Counted from the stretch's first letter, positions 8,822 through 18,786 are shown. The stretch: DNA of 64,000 nt from Caldicoprobacter guelmensis (GCF_016908415.1 NZ_JAFBDW010000003.1:330367-394366); one strand, 5' to 3'. Notes: generated from the sequence alone by a model not told the origin. Program-made: numbers and translations.

Positions 8822-10666
8822 TCACATCGCCCCCCTTTCCTGCGCTGGATAGGCAAGACTACCATTTTCCTCTAGCAGCTCTTCCTCGAGCCTGCTCTGC
8901 AAAGCCCATATCCTCTGATATAGACCCGGTTGCCTTATAAGCTCTTCATGAGTACCCGACTGAACCAACCGTCCCTGATCCAACACCAGTATCAAATCAG
9001 CTTCCGACAAGGTGGTAATGCGATGGGATATTATAAACGTAGTTATTCCCTTTCGTCTCTGCCGTAAAGCCTTGCGTATAGCCGCATCGGTTTCGGTATC
9101 TACAGCACTTAAGGAGTCGTCAAAAATCAATATGGAGCTGTTCCTGACCAGAGCCCTGGCAATGGCAACCCTTTGCTTCTGCCCCCCAGAGAGGGTTACT
9201 CCCCTTTCTCCCACCAGGGTATCATAGCCCTCTTCAAATTGCTGTATGACATCTGTAAGGGCAGCTACACGCATGGCTTCCAGTATCTCCTCTTCAGTGA
9301 CGTCGCTTCTGCCTAAAGCCACATTTTCCTTTATTGTCCTAGAAAACAGGAAAGGTTCCTGGAGCACAATCCCTATGTTTTTGCGCAACCACCTCTTGTT
9401 TATTTCTTTAAGCTCAACTCCGCCGATGGTGATAGAACCCTTTTGATAGTCATATAACCTCAAAAGCAGGTGTACCAACGACGACTTTCCTGCCCCAGTG
9501 GGACCAAGAATAGCGACGGTTTGCCCTTTTTTAACTTTAAACGATACGTCTTTAAGCACAGGGCGCCCCTTTTCATACTCAAAATACACGTTTTTAAATT
9601 CGATATCAGCATTGAGGTCAGGAGTAAGTCCATCTTCCTCCATATCCTCCTTGGGCTTATCAAGCAGCTCTTTAATTCGCGTGAGGGAGATTTGCGCTCT
9701 GCCCATATCGGTCAACATTCTGCCCATTTGGCGAACGGGCCACAAAAGCATACCTTCGTAACTTGCAAATGTAAGCAAAGTTCCCAACGTCATGATGCCT
9801 TGAGCTGCCCAGTAAACGCCTGTAATCATCACCACTACCATTTGAGCCATGATAAGAAAATCTGAAAGCGCCCAGTAACTGGCCATCAGTCGTGCCAAAC
9901 GATACGATAAATCCCTGTATTCTCTGTTTTTACTATCAAATTTTTCAACTTCATAAGCTTGCCGTCCGAAAGCCTTTACCACCCTGATCCCTGTAAGATT
10001 CTCTTGCAACACGGTAGTCAATCTCCCCTCAGCCTCATCAGCCAAGCGAAAGGCGTCCCTCACCTTTGTGAAAAACACATAAGAAAAAGCAAAGATAAGA
10101 GGAATCACGCCGATGGAAATAAACGTCATCCTTATATCAAGGCTGAACATTATGGCCAAAGCCATAACAAGCAAAAACGCAGTCCTTCCAATTTCAACCA
10201 TTTGTACTGCAAAAAAACGACGTATGGTTTCCACATCAGAAGTACAACGCTGTATCCAATCGCCAGTCTCGGCTTTCACATGTTCATCATAAGGCAAATT
10301 CTGAAGGTGGTCATAGAGCAAGTCTCTCAAGCCCTTTGCCATGGATTCTGAGGCCTGAGCCGTCCACTTACCCCTTACATACATCAACGCTCCGTTTATA
10401 AGGCTTACGACGAGCAGAGCCAACCCACACACCCACAGGTTATGTGTCAAAACATCCCTGCCCCCTAAAGACAGCACAACTCCCTCAACCCATGTGGGCA
10501 CGTCCATGGGCTTATCACCGATTATCGAGTCCACCGTAGTCCTTATAACCAGAGTAGGTATAAGGGAGAGCAAAGCAGAAAAGGCGGTAGCTACTACAGC
10601 CCCTGCATACCGCATTCTGTTGCCTCTCATGAGCTGCCACAGCAACTCCCACTTGCCAAACATCAT
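8822..10666 (-). CDS. ABC exporter half-transporter, subunit A of a heterodimer
   Basis: 614 residues: N-terminal exporter membrane domain (about 1-330) and C-terminal nucleotide-binding domain. Walker A is GPTGAGKSS and the signature is canonical LSGGQKQR. Walker B reads ILIFDDSLSAVD, so the catalytic glutamate position is aspartate, as in the degenerate-site subunit of heterodimeric exporters. It lies directly upstream of the partner subunit on the same strand with no gap, consistent with an obligate pair. The DUF362 gene ends just beyond the promoter-proximal side (stop side at 10682), so all three may form one transcript starting further upstream. Confidence 0.92.
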   Translation of the reverse strand: MMFGKWELLWQLMRGNRMRYAGAVVATAFSALLSLIPTLVIRTTVDSIIGDKPMDVPTWVEGVVLSLGGRDVLTHNLWVCGLALLVVSLINGALMYVRGKWTAQASESMAKGLRDLLYDHLQNLPYDEHVKAETGDWIQRCTSDVETIRRFFAVQMVEIGRTAFLLVMALAIMFSLDIRMTFISIGVIPLIFAFSYVFFTKVRDAFRLADEAEGRLTTVLQENLTGIRVVKAFGRQAYEVEKFDSKNREYRDLSYRLARLMASYWALSDFLIMAQMVVVMITGVYWAAQGIMTLGTLLTFASYEGMLLWPVRQMGRMLTDMGRAQISLTRIKELLDKPKEDMEEDGLTPDLNADIEFKNVYFEYEKGRPVLKDVSFKVKKGQTVAILGPTGAGKSSLVHLLLRLYDYQKGSITIGGVELKEINKRWLRKNIGIVLQEPFLFSRTIKENVALGRSDVTEEEILEAMRVAALTDVIQQFEEGYDTLVGERGVTLSGGQKQRVAIARALVRNSSILIFDDSLSAVDTETDAAIRKALRQRRKGITTFIISHRITTLSEADLILVLDQGRLVQSGTHEELIRQPGLYQRIWALQSRLEEELLEENGSLAYPAQERGAM

Positions 10667-10681
10667 CCCACTCCTAACGCA

Positions 10682-11836
10682 TTATTTAAATATCCTAAAG
10701 AACCAGTTTCGCCTTATGGCAACGGCCTTGTGAGGACACAGCTCCTGACAACAATAACAGCGAATGCAGGCGTTTAAGTCAATGTGCGGTTTTTTATCTA
10801 TAATCTTTATTGCCTTGGGCGGGCAATACCTGGCGCAATCACCACATCCTGCACAAGCATCATACCTTATCACAGGATGAGGTCCAAGATAGAATTTCAA
10901 AAACTCTGAGACCCTGTTATTGCTTTCAAGGGCTCTGACCAAAAAGCCCAGCTTTTTGGAATCGGGCAGCTTAAAATCAGATATGTAGAGGTCATCAAAT
11001 GGGTCCCCCACAAGTTCTATGTCTTCTAACTTGCTGCTGCATAAGCCCCGTTCCTCGGCTCGTTGTACTGTACATATCCTCTCAACTGGCAGCCCCACCA
11101 AAGCCGCCGAAACCACGTCCAGTGCGTAAGGGCTGGGGCTTACAAGCAGCGCCCCCACATGTCGCGGACTACCGGCCGAAGGGCCGTTACCCTCCATTCC
11201 CTCTATCCCATCCATCACCGAAAGCACAGGCTTCACATACGTGCATATATCGATCAGCAAATCTGAAAAATCCTCCAGCCGCTTCATGCGCAGGTGATAT
11301 TCCGCCTTGGTCATACCCGGGATAACGCCAAAGAGGTTTTTGACCGCGCCGGTAAACAAAGTGAGCTCGTGGGTCTTTAGCTTTGCCACGGATATGACTG
11401 CATCCACATCCTGCAGCACCTTTATCACTGTCATGCGCTTTGCCACCTTACCCTCGGGGTGGCTGACCTCAACTGTATCGGTATTATAGTTAAGAATAAC
11501 CCCTGTCCTTTCATGCACCTCTTCCATGCCACAGGCTCTGTATATCCCCCTCAAAATCCTTTCTGTATACAGCCCCCCTGGACTGTCGGCAATTACAGGT
11601 GTAGCCCCTATCGACTGCACAACCCTCACCACGGCCTCCACCACGGCAGGATGCACAGTCACAGCTTCTTCAGGCCTTCTCCTAGCCAGAAGGTTACACT
11701 TCAAAAGAACCTTCATCCCGGGCTTTATATATCTATCAATGCCACCCAGCATCTCTACGGCCCGGCTCACCGCACTGTCAACTTCCTGGCGGTCATAACC
11801 TTTGCACTTTACCAGCGCCACCGGTCCATATTTCAT
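10682..11836 (-). CDS. DUF362 domain protein with C-terminal 2x[4Fe-4S] ferredoxin
   Basis: 384 residues. The first about 290 are a DUF362 domain (VLLKCNLLARRRPEEAVTVHP, VISVAKLKTHELTLFTGAVKN). The last about 60 carry two ferredoxin clusters: CAGCGDCARYCPPKAI and CIRCYCCQELCPHKAV. The family is widespread in anaerobes and its biochemical role is poorly defined; an electron-transfer or iron-sulfur redox role is inferred from the ferredoxin. The start at 11836 has a GGGGG site 8-9 nt upstream. An in-frame ATG at 11875 exists but has no clear site. It is separated by only 15 bp from the downstream exporter genes. Confidence 0.85.
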   Translation of the reverse strand: MKYGPVALVKCKGYDRQEVDSAVSRAVEMLGGIDRYIKPGMKVLLKCNLLARRRPEEAVTVHPAVVEAVVRVVQSIGATPVIADSPGGLYTERILRGIYRACGMEEVHERTGVILNYNTDTVEVSHPEGKVAKRMTVIKVLQDVDAVISVAKLKTHELTLFTGAVKNLFGVIPGMTKAEYHLRMKRLEDFSDLLIDICTYVKPVLSVMDGIEGMEGNGPSAGSPRHVGALLVSPSPYALDVVSAALVGLPVERICTVQRAEERGLCSSKLEDIELVGDPFDDLYISDFKLPDSKKLGFLVRALESNNRVSEFLKFYLGPHPVIRYDACAGCGDCARYCPPKAIKIIDKKPHIDLNACIRCYCCQELCPHKAVAIRRNWFFRIFK

Positions 11837-11998
11837 TCCCATTCCCCCATCGATAACCGTTTTTCGTGCGTTCACAATGTAACAATCCTCAAATTAACGG
11901 ATTTTAACACATAGCGGCATTATAACATCATTGAGAGTGAAAAAACAAAGCCTAATGTGATTACCAGACTCCATACCCATACGAATCATTTCTCCGCA

Positions 11999-12835
11999 CT
12001 ACACTTTTTGACAAAATGGCACACTATAGGCTTGACGCAAACCTTCTATATACATTGCCTTTTTTGGGTGGTATTTTTGCTGTCCAATCCACAGGCCTAA
12101 TGCAAAGATCATAACGATGAGTGCCCAGGCAATCACCTTATCCGATAACCTGCGCTCCCTGTACAACCCCACGGCATTTGCCGCTAAAAATCCTCCCACC
12201 AGACCTCCTATATGCCCCCAGTTATCTATGCCTGGCTGAATAAACCCCAAAAGTAGGTTAATGCCGATTACGATAAACAGAGCCGGACCAAATACCCGTT
12301 GAAATGCATCACGCTTTCGTTTGCGGAAATAGAGAAGTGAGCCCATAAGGCCGAATATGGCACCTGATGCACCAGCCGCAGGGTGAGGGCTAAAAAGGTA
12401 GCTAAAGAGGCTACCCATCAGCCCCGACAGCACATATATAACCACAAAACGGATTTTGCCGTACAGCTTCTCCACTATTGGACCGTATACATACAGGGCG
12501 TATGAATTGAACAGCAGATGCATGCCCCCGACATGCAGGAACATAGCAGTAAAAAGACGCCAGTACTCCCCTTCTGCAATCAGTTCATTCACTTTGGCTC
12601 CAAAATAAAACAACTGGTAATCTAAATCGATGTCAAACAACGTACCTATAAAGCTCATCACAAGCCATACGGCAACATTCAGTCCCAAAATAGCATAGGT
12701 AACATACGGCGGTCTTGGGTCCAGCCGTATATTCCTGTTTCCCCAGCCGTCACCCGTTTCTCCCGCGTCCCATTCGTCTAAAACTTCATATTCCCCTTCT
12801 ATGACTTCGGGCTCGCGGTCCCATTCATACTTCAT
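11999..12835 (-). CDS. Rhomboid-family intramembrane serine protease
   Basis: 278 residues with a soluble acidic N-terminus (about 45 residues) and six to seven membrane segments. Rhomboid landmarks are visible: HVGGMHLLFNSYALYVYGP (His and Asn of the oxyanion region), GASGAIFG with the catalytic serine, and NWGHIGGLVGG with the catalytic histidine. The start at 12835 is chosen because AAGGAGG precedes it by 5-6 nt; the longer in-frame start at 12853 would lie within the upstream stop. It is the third gene of a compact minus-strand run Lrp regulator - aminotransferase - rhomboid. Substrates are unknown. Confidence 0.93.
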   Translation of the reverse strand: MKYEWDREPEVIEGEYEVLDEWDAGETGDGWGNRNIRLDPRPPYVTYAILGLNVAVWLVMSFIGTLFDIDLDYQLFYFGAKVNELIAEGEYWRLFTAMFLHVGGMHLLFNSYALYVYGPIVEKLYGKIRFVVIYVLSGLMGSLFSYLFSPHPAAGASGAIFGLMGSLLYFRKRKRDAFQRVFGPALFIVIGINLLLGFIQPGIDNWGHIGGLVGGFLAANAVGLYRERRLSDKVIAWALIVMIFALGLWIGQQKYHPKKAMYIEGLRQAYSVPFCQKV

Positions 12836-12849
12836 GACGTCCTCCTTAG

Positions 12850-14028
12850 TCACAGTACCTTTTTCAAGAAGTTGCCAATACGTTTTATGGCTTCGTTGAT
12901 ATTATCGATAGAATAGGCATATGAACACCTTATAAAGCCCTCGCCGCTGGCTCCAAAAGCTGTCCCTGGAACGACCGCCACCTTCTGATCCATGAGCAGC
13001 TTCTCGCAAAATTCCTCCGACGACATACCGGTCTTCTTTATAGAAGGAAAGACATAAAAAGCCCCCTTTGGTTCATAACATTCCAATCCTATCTCCCTGA
13101 AACCGTTCACCATGACCTTACGGCGCATGTTGTACTGCTTGACCATGTACTCCACCGAAGCAAACCCGTCTTCAAATCCTTTCCTCAAAGCCTCTATAGC
13201 AGCTACCTGAGCCATTATGGGAGCACACAGGGTGGTATACTGATGAATCTTAACCATAGCGCCAATTAACGCCGGATGGCCTGCGGCATACCCCAGCCGC
13301 CAGCCAGTCATGGCAAATGCTTTTGAAAAGCCATTTATCACAATGGTACGCTCCTTCATATCTGGCAGGCTGGCTATGCTAACATGCCTTTGCCCGTAAG
13401 TCAACTCTGCGTAAATCTCATCGGATATGACTATAATATCAGTACGGCGCAATACCTGCGCGATGGCCTCCAAATCCTCTCGGGTCATAATAGCTCCGGT
13501 GGGATTGTTGGGATAGGGCAAAATAAGCGCTTTTGTTCTGGGAGTGATCTTCTGTTCCAGCTTTTCAGGAGTTAAACGGAACTCGTCCTCCGGCCTACAC
13601 TCCACCGCTACAGCCTTCGCTCCAGCAAAACGGACGCAGGGCATATAGGCCACGTACGACGGGTCAGGAATTAAAACCTCATCCTCAGGATTTAAGATAG
13701 CCCTTAAAGCCAGATCTATGGCCTCGCTGGCACCAACGGTCACCACTATCTCGTTTTTGGGGTTGTACTCCAATCCAAATCGTCTGCTCAAGTAACAGCT
13801 TATGGCCTTTCTGAGCTCCGGCATCCCCCAGTTTGAGGTATAACACGTCATCCCCTTTTCTAGGGAATATATGCATGCCTCGCGCACGTTCCAAGGGGTC
13901 ACAAAATCAGGCTCTCCCACCCCCAAAGAAATGACTCCTTCCATCTCGCTGGCTATGTCAAAGAACTTCCGTATGCCCGAGGGTGGTACCTCTTTTACCC
14001 GCTCGGCTATCATGTTCTCCACGTTCAC
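12850..14028 (-). CDS. PLP-dependent class I/II aminotransferase
   Basis: 392-residue fold-type I aminotransferase. The internal aldimine lysine sits in NGFSKAFAMTGWRLGYAAG; PYPNNPTGAIM and ISDEIYAELTYG supply the PLP-contacting Asn, Asp and Tyr. The C-terminal IRCSYAYS contains the substrate-carboxylate arginine. It overlaps the upstream Lrp-family gene by 4 nt (ATGA type). The pairing with an Lrp/AsnC regulator is common in Clostridia and Bacilli, and suggests an amino-acid aminotransferase (aromatic or aspartate-like) sensed by that regulator. Exact specificity cannot be assigned. Confidence 0.92.
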   Translation of the reverse strand: MNVENMIAERVKEVPPSGIRKFFDIASEMEGVISLGVGEPDFVTPWNVREACIYSLEKGMTCYTSNWGMPELRKAISCYLSRRFGLEYNPKNEIVVTVGASEAIDLALRAILNPEDEVLIPDPSYVAYMPCVRFAGAKAVAVECRPEDEFRLTPEKLEQKITPRTKALILPYPNNPTGAIMTREDLEAIAQVLRRTDIIVISDEIYAELTYGQRHVSIASLPDMKERTIVINGFSKAFAMTGWRLGYAAGHPALIGAMVKIHQYTTLCAPIMAQVAAIEALRKGFEDGFASVEYMVKQYNMRRKVMVNGFREIGLECYEPKGAFYVFPSIKKTGMSSEEFCEKLLMDQKVAVVPGTAFGASGEGFIRCSYAYSIDNINEAIKRIGNFLKKVL

Positions 14029-14507
14029 GGTACAATCACCTGCCTGTAGTCTTTTTCTCCGTCCTCTAATATAACCCCATCCACTTTATACTTCTTTAAT
14101 ACAAAATGGGTAGCTGTGCTGAGCACCGAATCCAATACCGATAGCTTTTCAGCGACAAAAAAGGCCACTTCCTTCATAGTACGCCCCTCAATCATAACAG
14201 CCAAGTCGTAGTCCCCCGACATAAGGAACACCGACTTAACCTCCGGGAACTTATAAATCCTTTCAGCGATGGCATCAAACCCCTGATCTCTCTGCGGTGT
14301 CACCTTTACCTCAATAAGCGCCGTAACGTATTCCCGATCAGTTTTATCCCAGTTGACTATGGTGTTGTACTTCACTATAACCTTATTTCTCTCAAGCTCT
14401 GCTATCTTCTGCTTTACTGTCTCCACATCGACTCCCAGCATCACGGCTATCTCCTCAGGAGTTCTTCTGCTGTCCTCATTCAATATTTCAAGAATCTCAT
14501 TGACCAT
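14025..14507 (-). CDS. Lrp/AsnC-family transcriptional regulator
   Basis: 160 residues: N-terminal winged helix-turn-helix (RRTPEEIAVMLGVDVETVKQKIAELERNKVI) and C-terminal RAM/AsnC ligand-binding domain (VKSVFLMSGDYDLAVMIEG). An AGGAGAGGG site precedes the ATG. It overlaps the aminotransferase start by 4 nt, so the two are translationally coupled, and the regulator is promoter-proximal. It probably controls its own operon in response to an amino acid; the effector is unknown. Confidence 0.93.
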   Translation of the reverse strand: MVNEILEILNEDSRRTPEEIAVMLGVDVETVKQKIAELERNKVIVKYNTIVNWDKTDREYVTALIEVKVTPQRDQGFDAIAERIYKFPEVKSVFLMSGDYDLAVMIEGRTMKEVAFFVAEKLSVLDSVLSTATHFVLKKYKVDGVILEDGEKDYRQVIVP

Positions 14508-14570
14508 AAGCCAACCCTCTCCTTCTTTTATTGAAGGTATATTTGGATAATTGTATCACCTATTCACACA

Positions 14571-15944
14571 TTACGTCAATACACGCCGCAGTCCCTTGGG
14601 ATAATAATTCTTAAGCATGCCATCCGACAGTTTGCCCCATCCCAACGAATACCCGTCTACAGTAACCAGTACCCATCCCTTCCCGTCAAACCCCGTAAGG
14701 GTAAAACCTTCAAGATATTGTATTACTTCTTTTGAGTCACTTGAAAAGTCTACAGTTTGCACTACAGACTCCTTTTTAGAGGCCATAGCCAGCGCATGCC
14801 CAGGCACAAATCTCCCCTTCTTGATAGTGCCCAGCCTCAAGCCAGGACGCAATACTTTAAGCCCGCTCAAATCCGGTAGAGAGGGAGGTATCCAGTACAA
14901 TTGGTCCTTATGGACATAAAGGGGCCCCTCTATAAACTCCTTCATATACTCCTTCATAAAACACTCATACTCTACAGGCAGCTTGCTTATTCCTTTACGC
15001 TTGTAGAAAAGTGGTAAAGTGGCGGCACCACCCTCTACCCTCTTTTCAAAAAGCGCCATAAAATGGCCCTCACCTTTTATCTTATGCGGCCAAAGCCGAT
15101 AGGTCTTCACAAGCTCGGAACTTCCGTTTACCCATTCTGGAACCCCTCTATCAAACCACGTGAAGTGAACGTCATCAACCAGACAAAAATCGGGGTGCTC
15201 CTTTAAAAACCAGTCTACCACCCCCTCATTTTCTTCTGGAGAGAAGGTGCAGGTTGAATACACCATCCTCCCACCAGGGGCCAGCATCTGTGCAGCATGC
15301 TTTAATATGCTCTTTTGTCTGACGCTGATTCTATCAGGCAGAGTATAAGACCACACTGAGCACATGTCAGGGCGCTTTCTAAACATACCCTCGCCCGAAC
15401 AAGGGACATCCACCAGTATACGGTCAAAATAGTTCTTGAAGACCGCGGCCAGCCTGCCCGACGTCTCCTGGGTGATGGCGACGTTTCTAACCCCTAACCT
15501 CTCCAAGTTTTCACCCAAAACGATGACACGCGAGGCATCAATCTCGTTGGATAGCAGGAAACCTTCTCCCTTGAGACGAGCAGCTATCTGAAATGATTTG
15601 CCGCCAGGCGCTGCACACAGGTCTAATACCTTGTGCCCCGGCTTTACTCCTAGAAGTTCGGCCGGAGCCATGGCGCTGGGCTCCTGAATGTAATACAGGC
15701 CGGCATAGTAATAAGGGTGCTTCCCCGGGCGGTCTTCATCACCGTAATAAAAACCGCCTTCAGCCCACGGAACGGGCTTTAAATCAAAAGGGGCGATGGA
15801 CAAAAAATCCTCTATGGGTATTTTTAAAGTATTCACTCTTAAACCTTGGTAAGGTGACCCTTTAAAACAACTCATAAACCTAGAATACTCTGGCCCCAAA
15901 AGGCCTTTCATCTTGTCTACAAAAGCCTCAGGCAAATTGATCAC
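14571..15944 (-). CDS. RsmF/RsmB-NOP2-family RNA cytosine-C5 methyltransferase
   Basis: 457 residues. The SAM-dependent catalytic core has VLDLCAAPGGKSFQIA (SAM binding), ILVDVPCSGEGMFRKRPD (motif IV with Cys) and MVYSTCTFSPEENEGVVDWFL (motif VI, catalytic Cys). A C-terminal extension (about 300-457) resembles the RsmF/YebU type with a PUA-like tail. It makes m5C in rRNA or tRNA. It starts with GTG at 15944, overlapping the TGA stop of manA (GTGA), with GGAG 4 nt upstream; the coupling indicates an operon with manA. Confidence 0.92.
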   Translation of the reverse strand: MINLPEAFVDKMKGLLGPEYSRFMSCFKGSPYQGLRVNTLKIPIEDFLSIAPFDLKPVPWAEGGFYYGDEDRPGKHPYYYAGLYYIQEPSAMAPAELLGVKPGHKVLDLCAAPGGKSFQIAARLKGEGFLLSNEIDASRVIVLGENLERLGVRNVAITQETSGRLAAVFKNYFDRILVDVPCSGEGMFRKRPDMCSVWSYTLPDRISVRQKSILKHAAQMLAPGGRMVYSTCTFSPEENEGVVDWFLKEHPDFCLVDDVHFTWFDRGVPEWVNGSSELVKTYRLWPHKIKGEGHFMALFEKRVEGGAATLPLFYKRKGISKLPVEYECFMKEYMKEFIEGPLYVHKDQLYWIPPSLPDLSGLKVLRPGLRLGTIKKGRFVPGHALAMASKKESVVQTVDFSSDSKEVIQYLEGFTLTGFDGKGWVLVTVDGYSLGWGKLSDGMLKNYYPKGLRRVLT

Positions 15945-17020
15945 TTTTCTCCACCATCTCCTTCAAATAAACCTGCAATGACTCCAAGCTGGTCTTTAGT
16001 AAAACCTTTGGCTTGAAGAGGTGCAATTACATCCCTCTCCCTGTTGGGGACATACGCCTTTATTATAGTACATTTTCCTCTAATCACATAATCCCCCAGA
16101 CAGGCAGGTATGAGTATTGAATCCCCACCCTTAAAAGGCTGATTGCCCTGGCTGTACACTATCTCTCCCTGTCCCTCCACTGCCGTCAAAGTGAAGAATT
16201 TTGTCCCATCTCCTTTTTCATAAATAGAGCCTCTGCATTCAATTTTTTCAACAGCAAAGTAATCGCAGGCGATGTAGTATGTGCGCCTGCCGCCTTCTTC
16301 TTCAACCGACAAGCCAGTCAGCTTATCCCTTGTAAGCCTTCCACTAAAATCTATCACGTCCAGCGCTTTGTCTACATGGAGTTCTCTGGGCTTACCGTCA
16401 TCCCCCAGCCGGTTCCAGTCATACACCCTGTAAGTAGTATCGGAATTCTGCTGAATCTCGCATATCAAAATCCCCGGCCCTATAGCGTGCACTACTCCAG
16501 CCGGTATGTACAACACATCCCCTGCCTTAACTTCAATGCTCCTTAGATATTTCTCCAGCTTTCCCTCCATTACAGCCTGCTCAAATTCCTCTCGACTGGT
16601 CCCAGGCACAAGACCGTAAATCAACTGAGCACCGGGCTGTGCATGAATTATATACCACATCTCAGTTTTACCCGGCTGTCCACCTTCGTGCAAAGCCGCA
16701 TATTTATCATCAGGATGTACCTGAACGGATAAGAACTCTGTTGCATCGAGAAGCTTTATAAGCAAAGGGAATTTACCCCCAAACCTCTTTTGTACCTCTT
16801 GCCCCAATAGTTGACTTCCATAAGAATCGATCAGCTGTCTCAATGTCTGCCCTTTTAAAGGGCCATTGGCCACCACGCTGGTACCATTCGGATGACATGC
16901 CACGTCCCAACTCTCCCCTATTTTCACGGATGGGAGTTTTCTGCTATATTTTTTCTGAAGGGTATTACCTCCCCATATTTTTTCCTTCAAGATAGGTTCA
17001 AAAAGCAATGGATACCACAT
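15941..17020 (-). CDS. manA: Class I mannose-6-phosphate isomerase
   Basis: 359-residue cupin-type zinc enzyme interconverting mannose-6-phosphate and fructose-6-phosphate. Metal-site segments are visible: LSVQVHPDDKYAALHEGGQPGKTEMWYI (Gln, His, Glu) and YIPAGVVHAIGPG (His). The start at 17020 is preferred because AGGAGG lies 10 nt upstream; the longer ORF start at 17053 lacks a site. Length is close to the Bacillus-type ManA/Pmi group, slightly extended at the C-terminus. It precedes and overlaps the RsmF-like gene. Confidence 0.93.
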   Translation of the reverse strand: MWYPLLFEPILKEKIWGGNTLQKKYSRKLPSVKIGESWDVACHPNGTSVVANGPLKGQTLRQLIDSYGSQLLGQEVQKRFGGKFPLLIKLLDATEFLSVQVHPDDKYAALHEGGQPGKTEMWYIIHAQPGAQLIYGLVPGTSREEFEQAVMEGKLEKYLRSIEVKAGDVLYIPAGVVHAIGPGILICEIQQNSDTTYRVYDWNRLGDDGKPRELHVDKALDVIDFSGRLTRDKLTGLSVEEEGGRRTYYIACDYFAVEKIECRGSIYEKGDGTKFFTLTAVEGQGEIVYSQGNQPFKGGDSILIPACLGDYVIRGKCTIIKAYVPNRERDVIAPLQAKGFTKDQLGVIAGLFEGDGGEK

Positions 17021-17144
17021 ATAACGGGTTCCTCCTCTAGCACTGTTCTCCATCTATTGCACTTGCCTGAAAAATTTTGCTGAGCAAGCCACCTTTTTTA
17101 TTATAACGATTTATCCCCAAAAATTGAAGAACATTGTTTAAAAC

Positions 17145-17170
17145 AAAAAACTTCCGGTTAACTCCGGAAG
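17145..17170 (-). terminator. Terminator after VanW-family gene
   Basis: Minus-strand stem CTTCCGG/CCGGAAG with a 6-nt loop followed by TTTTTTGTTTT, about 54 nt downstream of the VanW gene stop. A clear intrinsic terminator. Confidence 0.9.
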
Positions 17171-17223
17171 AACAGAAGCCTCAAATGCAAATATTAAGTT
17201 TCTCCTGGTCGCCCAAGCGGTTT

Positions 17224-18786
17224 TCAGTTCACCATTTCATCCGACGGAATTTCAGTCCCGTTTTGAGCCGACGGTGCGCCTCCATTATTCACACCGCTGT
17301 CCGCAGGCTGTTCATCCGGTTTTAGCGTCTCCCCTGGACTCCCTGCCTCCGGGGCAACCTCTTCAGGAGGTTTTGGAGGGCCTACCCTCTTCTTGCCCAC
17401 AATCCTAGGATAATTGCTATACGCCTCTTTGACCCGTTTAACCTCTTTCCCATCTTTATAATACACCCTATATGTCTGCACTTTTATGCCAGGCCTGGAC
17501 TCATATTCGATAACCTCCTCGCCAGGCTTTAATGTATTATCCTGCACCACCTTTTCTGGCGGTTTATCGGTTTGTTCCAATATCACCGAAATCAGCTCTA
17601 TCTTATCATAGGCGGTAGGCGCTTTACCATACACTTCAACATACAGCCTTCCATTACTGATATACCTGTTAAAAAACACCGGTGTATCCTTGTTGTTCCT
17701 AATTTTGAGGTCAAGTGTAGGGTAGTTCACTGTTGCGTCCTGTCCCACCTCTGTATAAGCAGAAGGCCATGAGTGATGCCACCGCTCCAATATCTCCAAG
17801 TCAGCACGCACTGCGGCACCGTATAATGTGGTAGAGGTCTGGCAATTGCCACCTCCCGGCTCATCTACTAGTTTTCTGCCCTCTTTTATGACAGGAGCAT
17901 CTAGATACCCGTGCGCTTTGTCTCGCGGCCCCGTTGCTTCATTAAATGAAAATACCTCTCCCGGGTCCAATCGAAGCCCATCAAAACTCTTAGAAGAAAG
18001 GGTTATATTGTGAATCCGCTCAGGAGTCCCGCTTAATTTAGTGGAATAAACGGCAATCCTGCTGGTCCAGGTTTTAACCTCATCCAGAGTATATCTAGGA
18101 TAAAGAGTTTGTACTGGTATCTCATAGGGTGTAAAATCCTTGGCATCCACTTTGGCCTTTATATCGGCCATGGCCTGTTCAATCAACATGCCCTTCCCTA
18201 TGACTTCTTTGGTAAAAGTAAACTTCTGTTTGCTATCGGGATGAAACTCGATTTGCGCATCCACAGGTTGGATATTTATCTGCCTAGCAATTGCCTCGAG
18301 CTCATTCTTAAGAAGTGAAACGTCATACGTCAAAACAGTAGTAAACTGCCGCCCTTTTTTGCCTACTTCATATATTTCCATTAGCCTCTCAAATATGTTA
18401 CCCACTCGCCCCACCCGATAGGCTTCCTCCACAACGTCTTCTATGTTGAAGCTTGCACCAATATTCTGGTAATTGTACTCCCATTCGTATTTGCCATGCC
18501 TCAGCGTCAGCTTTATGGCATCCAGCTCTGGTTGCCTAAGCTTACGGATAGCTTCCAAACCCTCTTCAAATGTTAGCCCTTGCATAGGTAAACCATCAAC
18601 CGTGACCCCTGGATAAAAGTGATTACTATTTAGAATGTTATAAGCATAAGCCCCTGCCCCTAAAATGGCCAAAAAAGCGAGAGTAAAAACAATCATAACC
18701 CTCGCTTTGTATATAACGCTTTTTTTCTTCTTTTGTGCAGCTTTTCTCCCAACCGCTTCTCTCTCAGACTGAGTTGTGGATTGCAT
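17224..18786 (-). CDS. VanW-family membrane-anchored wall protein with G5-like domain
   Basis: 520 residues. It has a short basic cytoplasmic start, one membrane anchor (about 28-50, VMIVFTLAFLAILGAGAYAY), then a putative peptidoglycan-binding region (about 55-225). The VanW domain follows (about 245-375), with FSFNEATGPRDKAHGYLDAP and GGGNCQTSTTLYGAA. A G5-like beta domain comes next (about 395-460, DNTLKPGEEVIEYESRPG). The tail is rich in Pro, Gly and Glu and of low complexity. VanW proteins are named from vancomycin clusters but are common envelope proteins in Clostridia and are not resistance markers by themselves. A GGAGG site precedes the ATG. It is monocistronic with its own terminator. 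Confidence 0.9.
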   Translation of the reverse strand: MQSTTQSEREAVGRKAAQKKKKSVIYKARVMIVFTLAFLAILGAGAYAYNILNSNHFYPGVTVDGLPMQGLTFEEGLEAIRKLRQPELDAIKLTLRHGKYEWEYNYQNIGASFNIEDVVEEAYRVGRVGNIFERLMEIYEVGKKGRQFTTVLTYDVSLLKNELEAIARQINIQPVDAQIEFHPDSKQKFTFTKEVIGKGMLIEQAMADIKAKVDAKDFTPYEIPVQTLYPRYTLDEVKTWTSRIAVYSTKLSGTPERIHNITLSSKSFDGLRLDPGEVFSFNEATGPRDKAHGYLDAPVIKEGRKLVDEPGGGNCQTSTTLYGAAVRADLEILERWHHSWPSAYTEVGQDATVNYPTLDLKIRNNKDTPVFFNRYISNGRLYVEVYGKAPTAYDKIELISVILEQTDKPPEKVVQDNTLKPGEEVIEYESRPGIKVQTYRVYYKDGKEVKRVKEAYSNYPRIVGKKRVGPPKPPEEVAPEAGSPGETLKPDEQPADSGVNNGGAPSAQNGTEIPSDEMVN

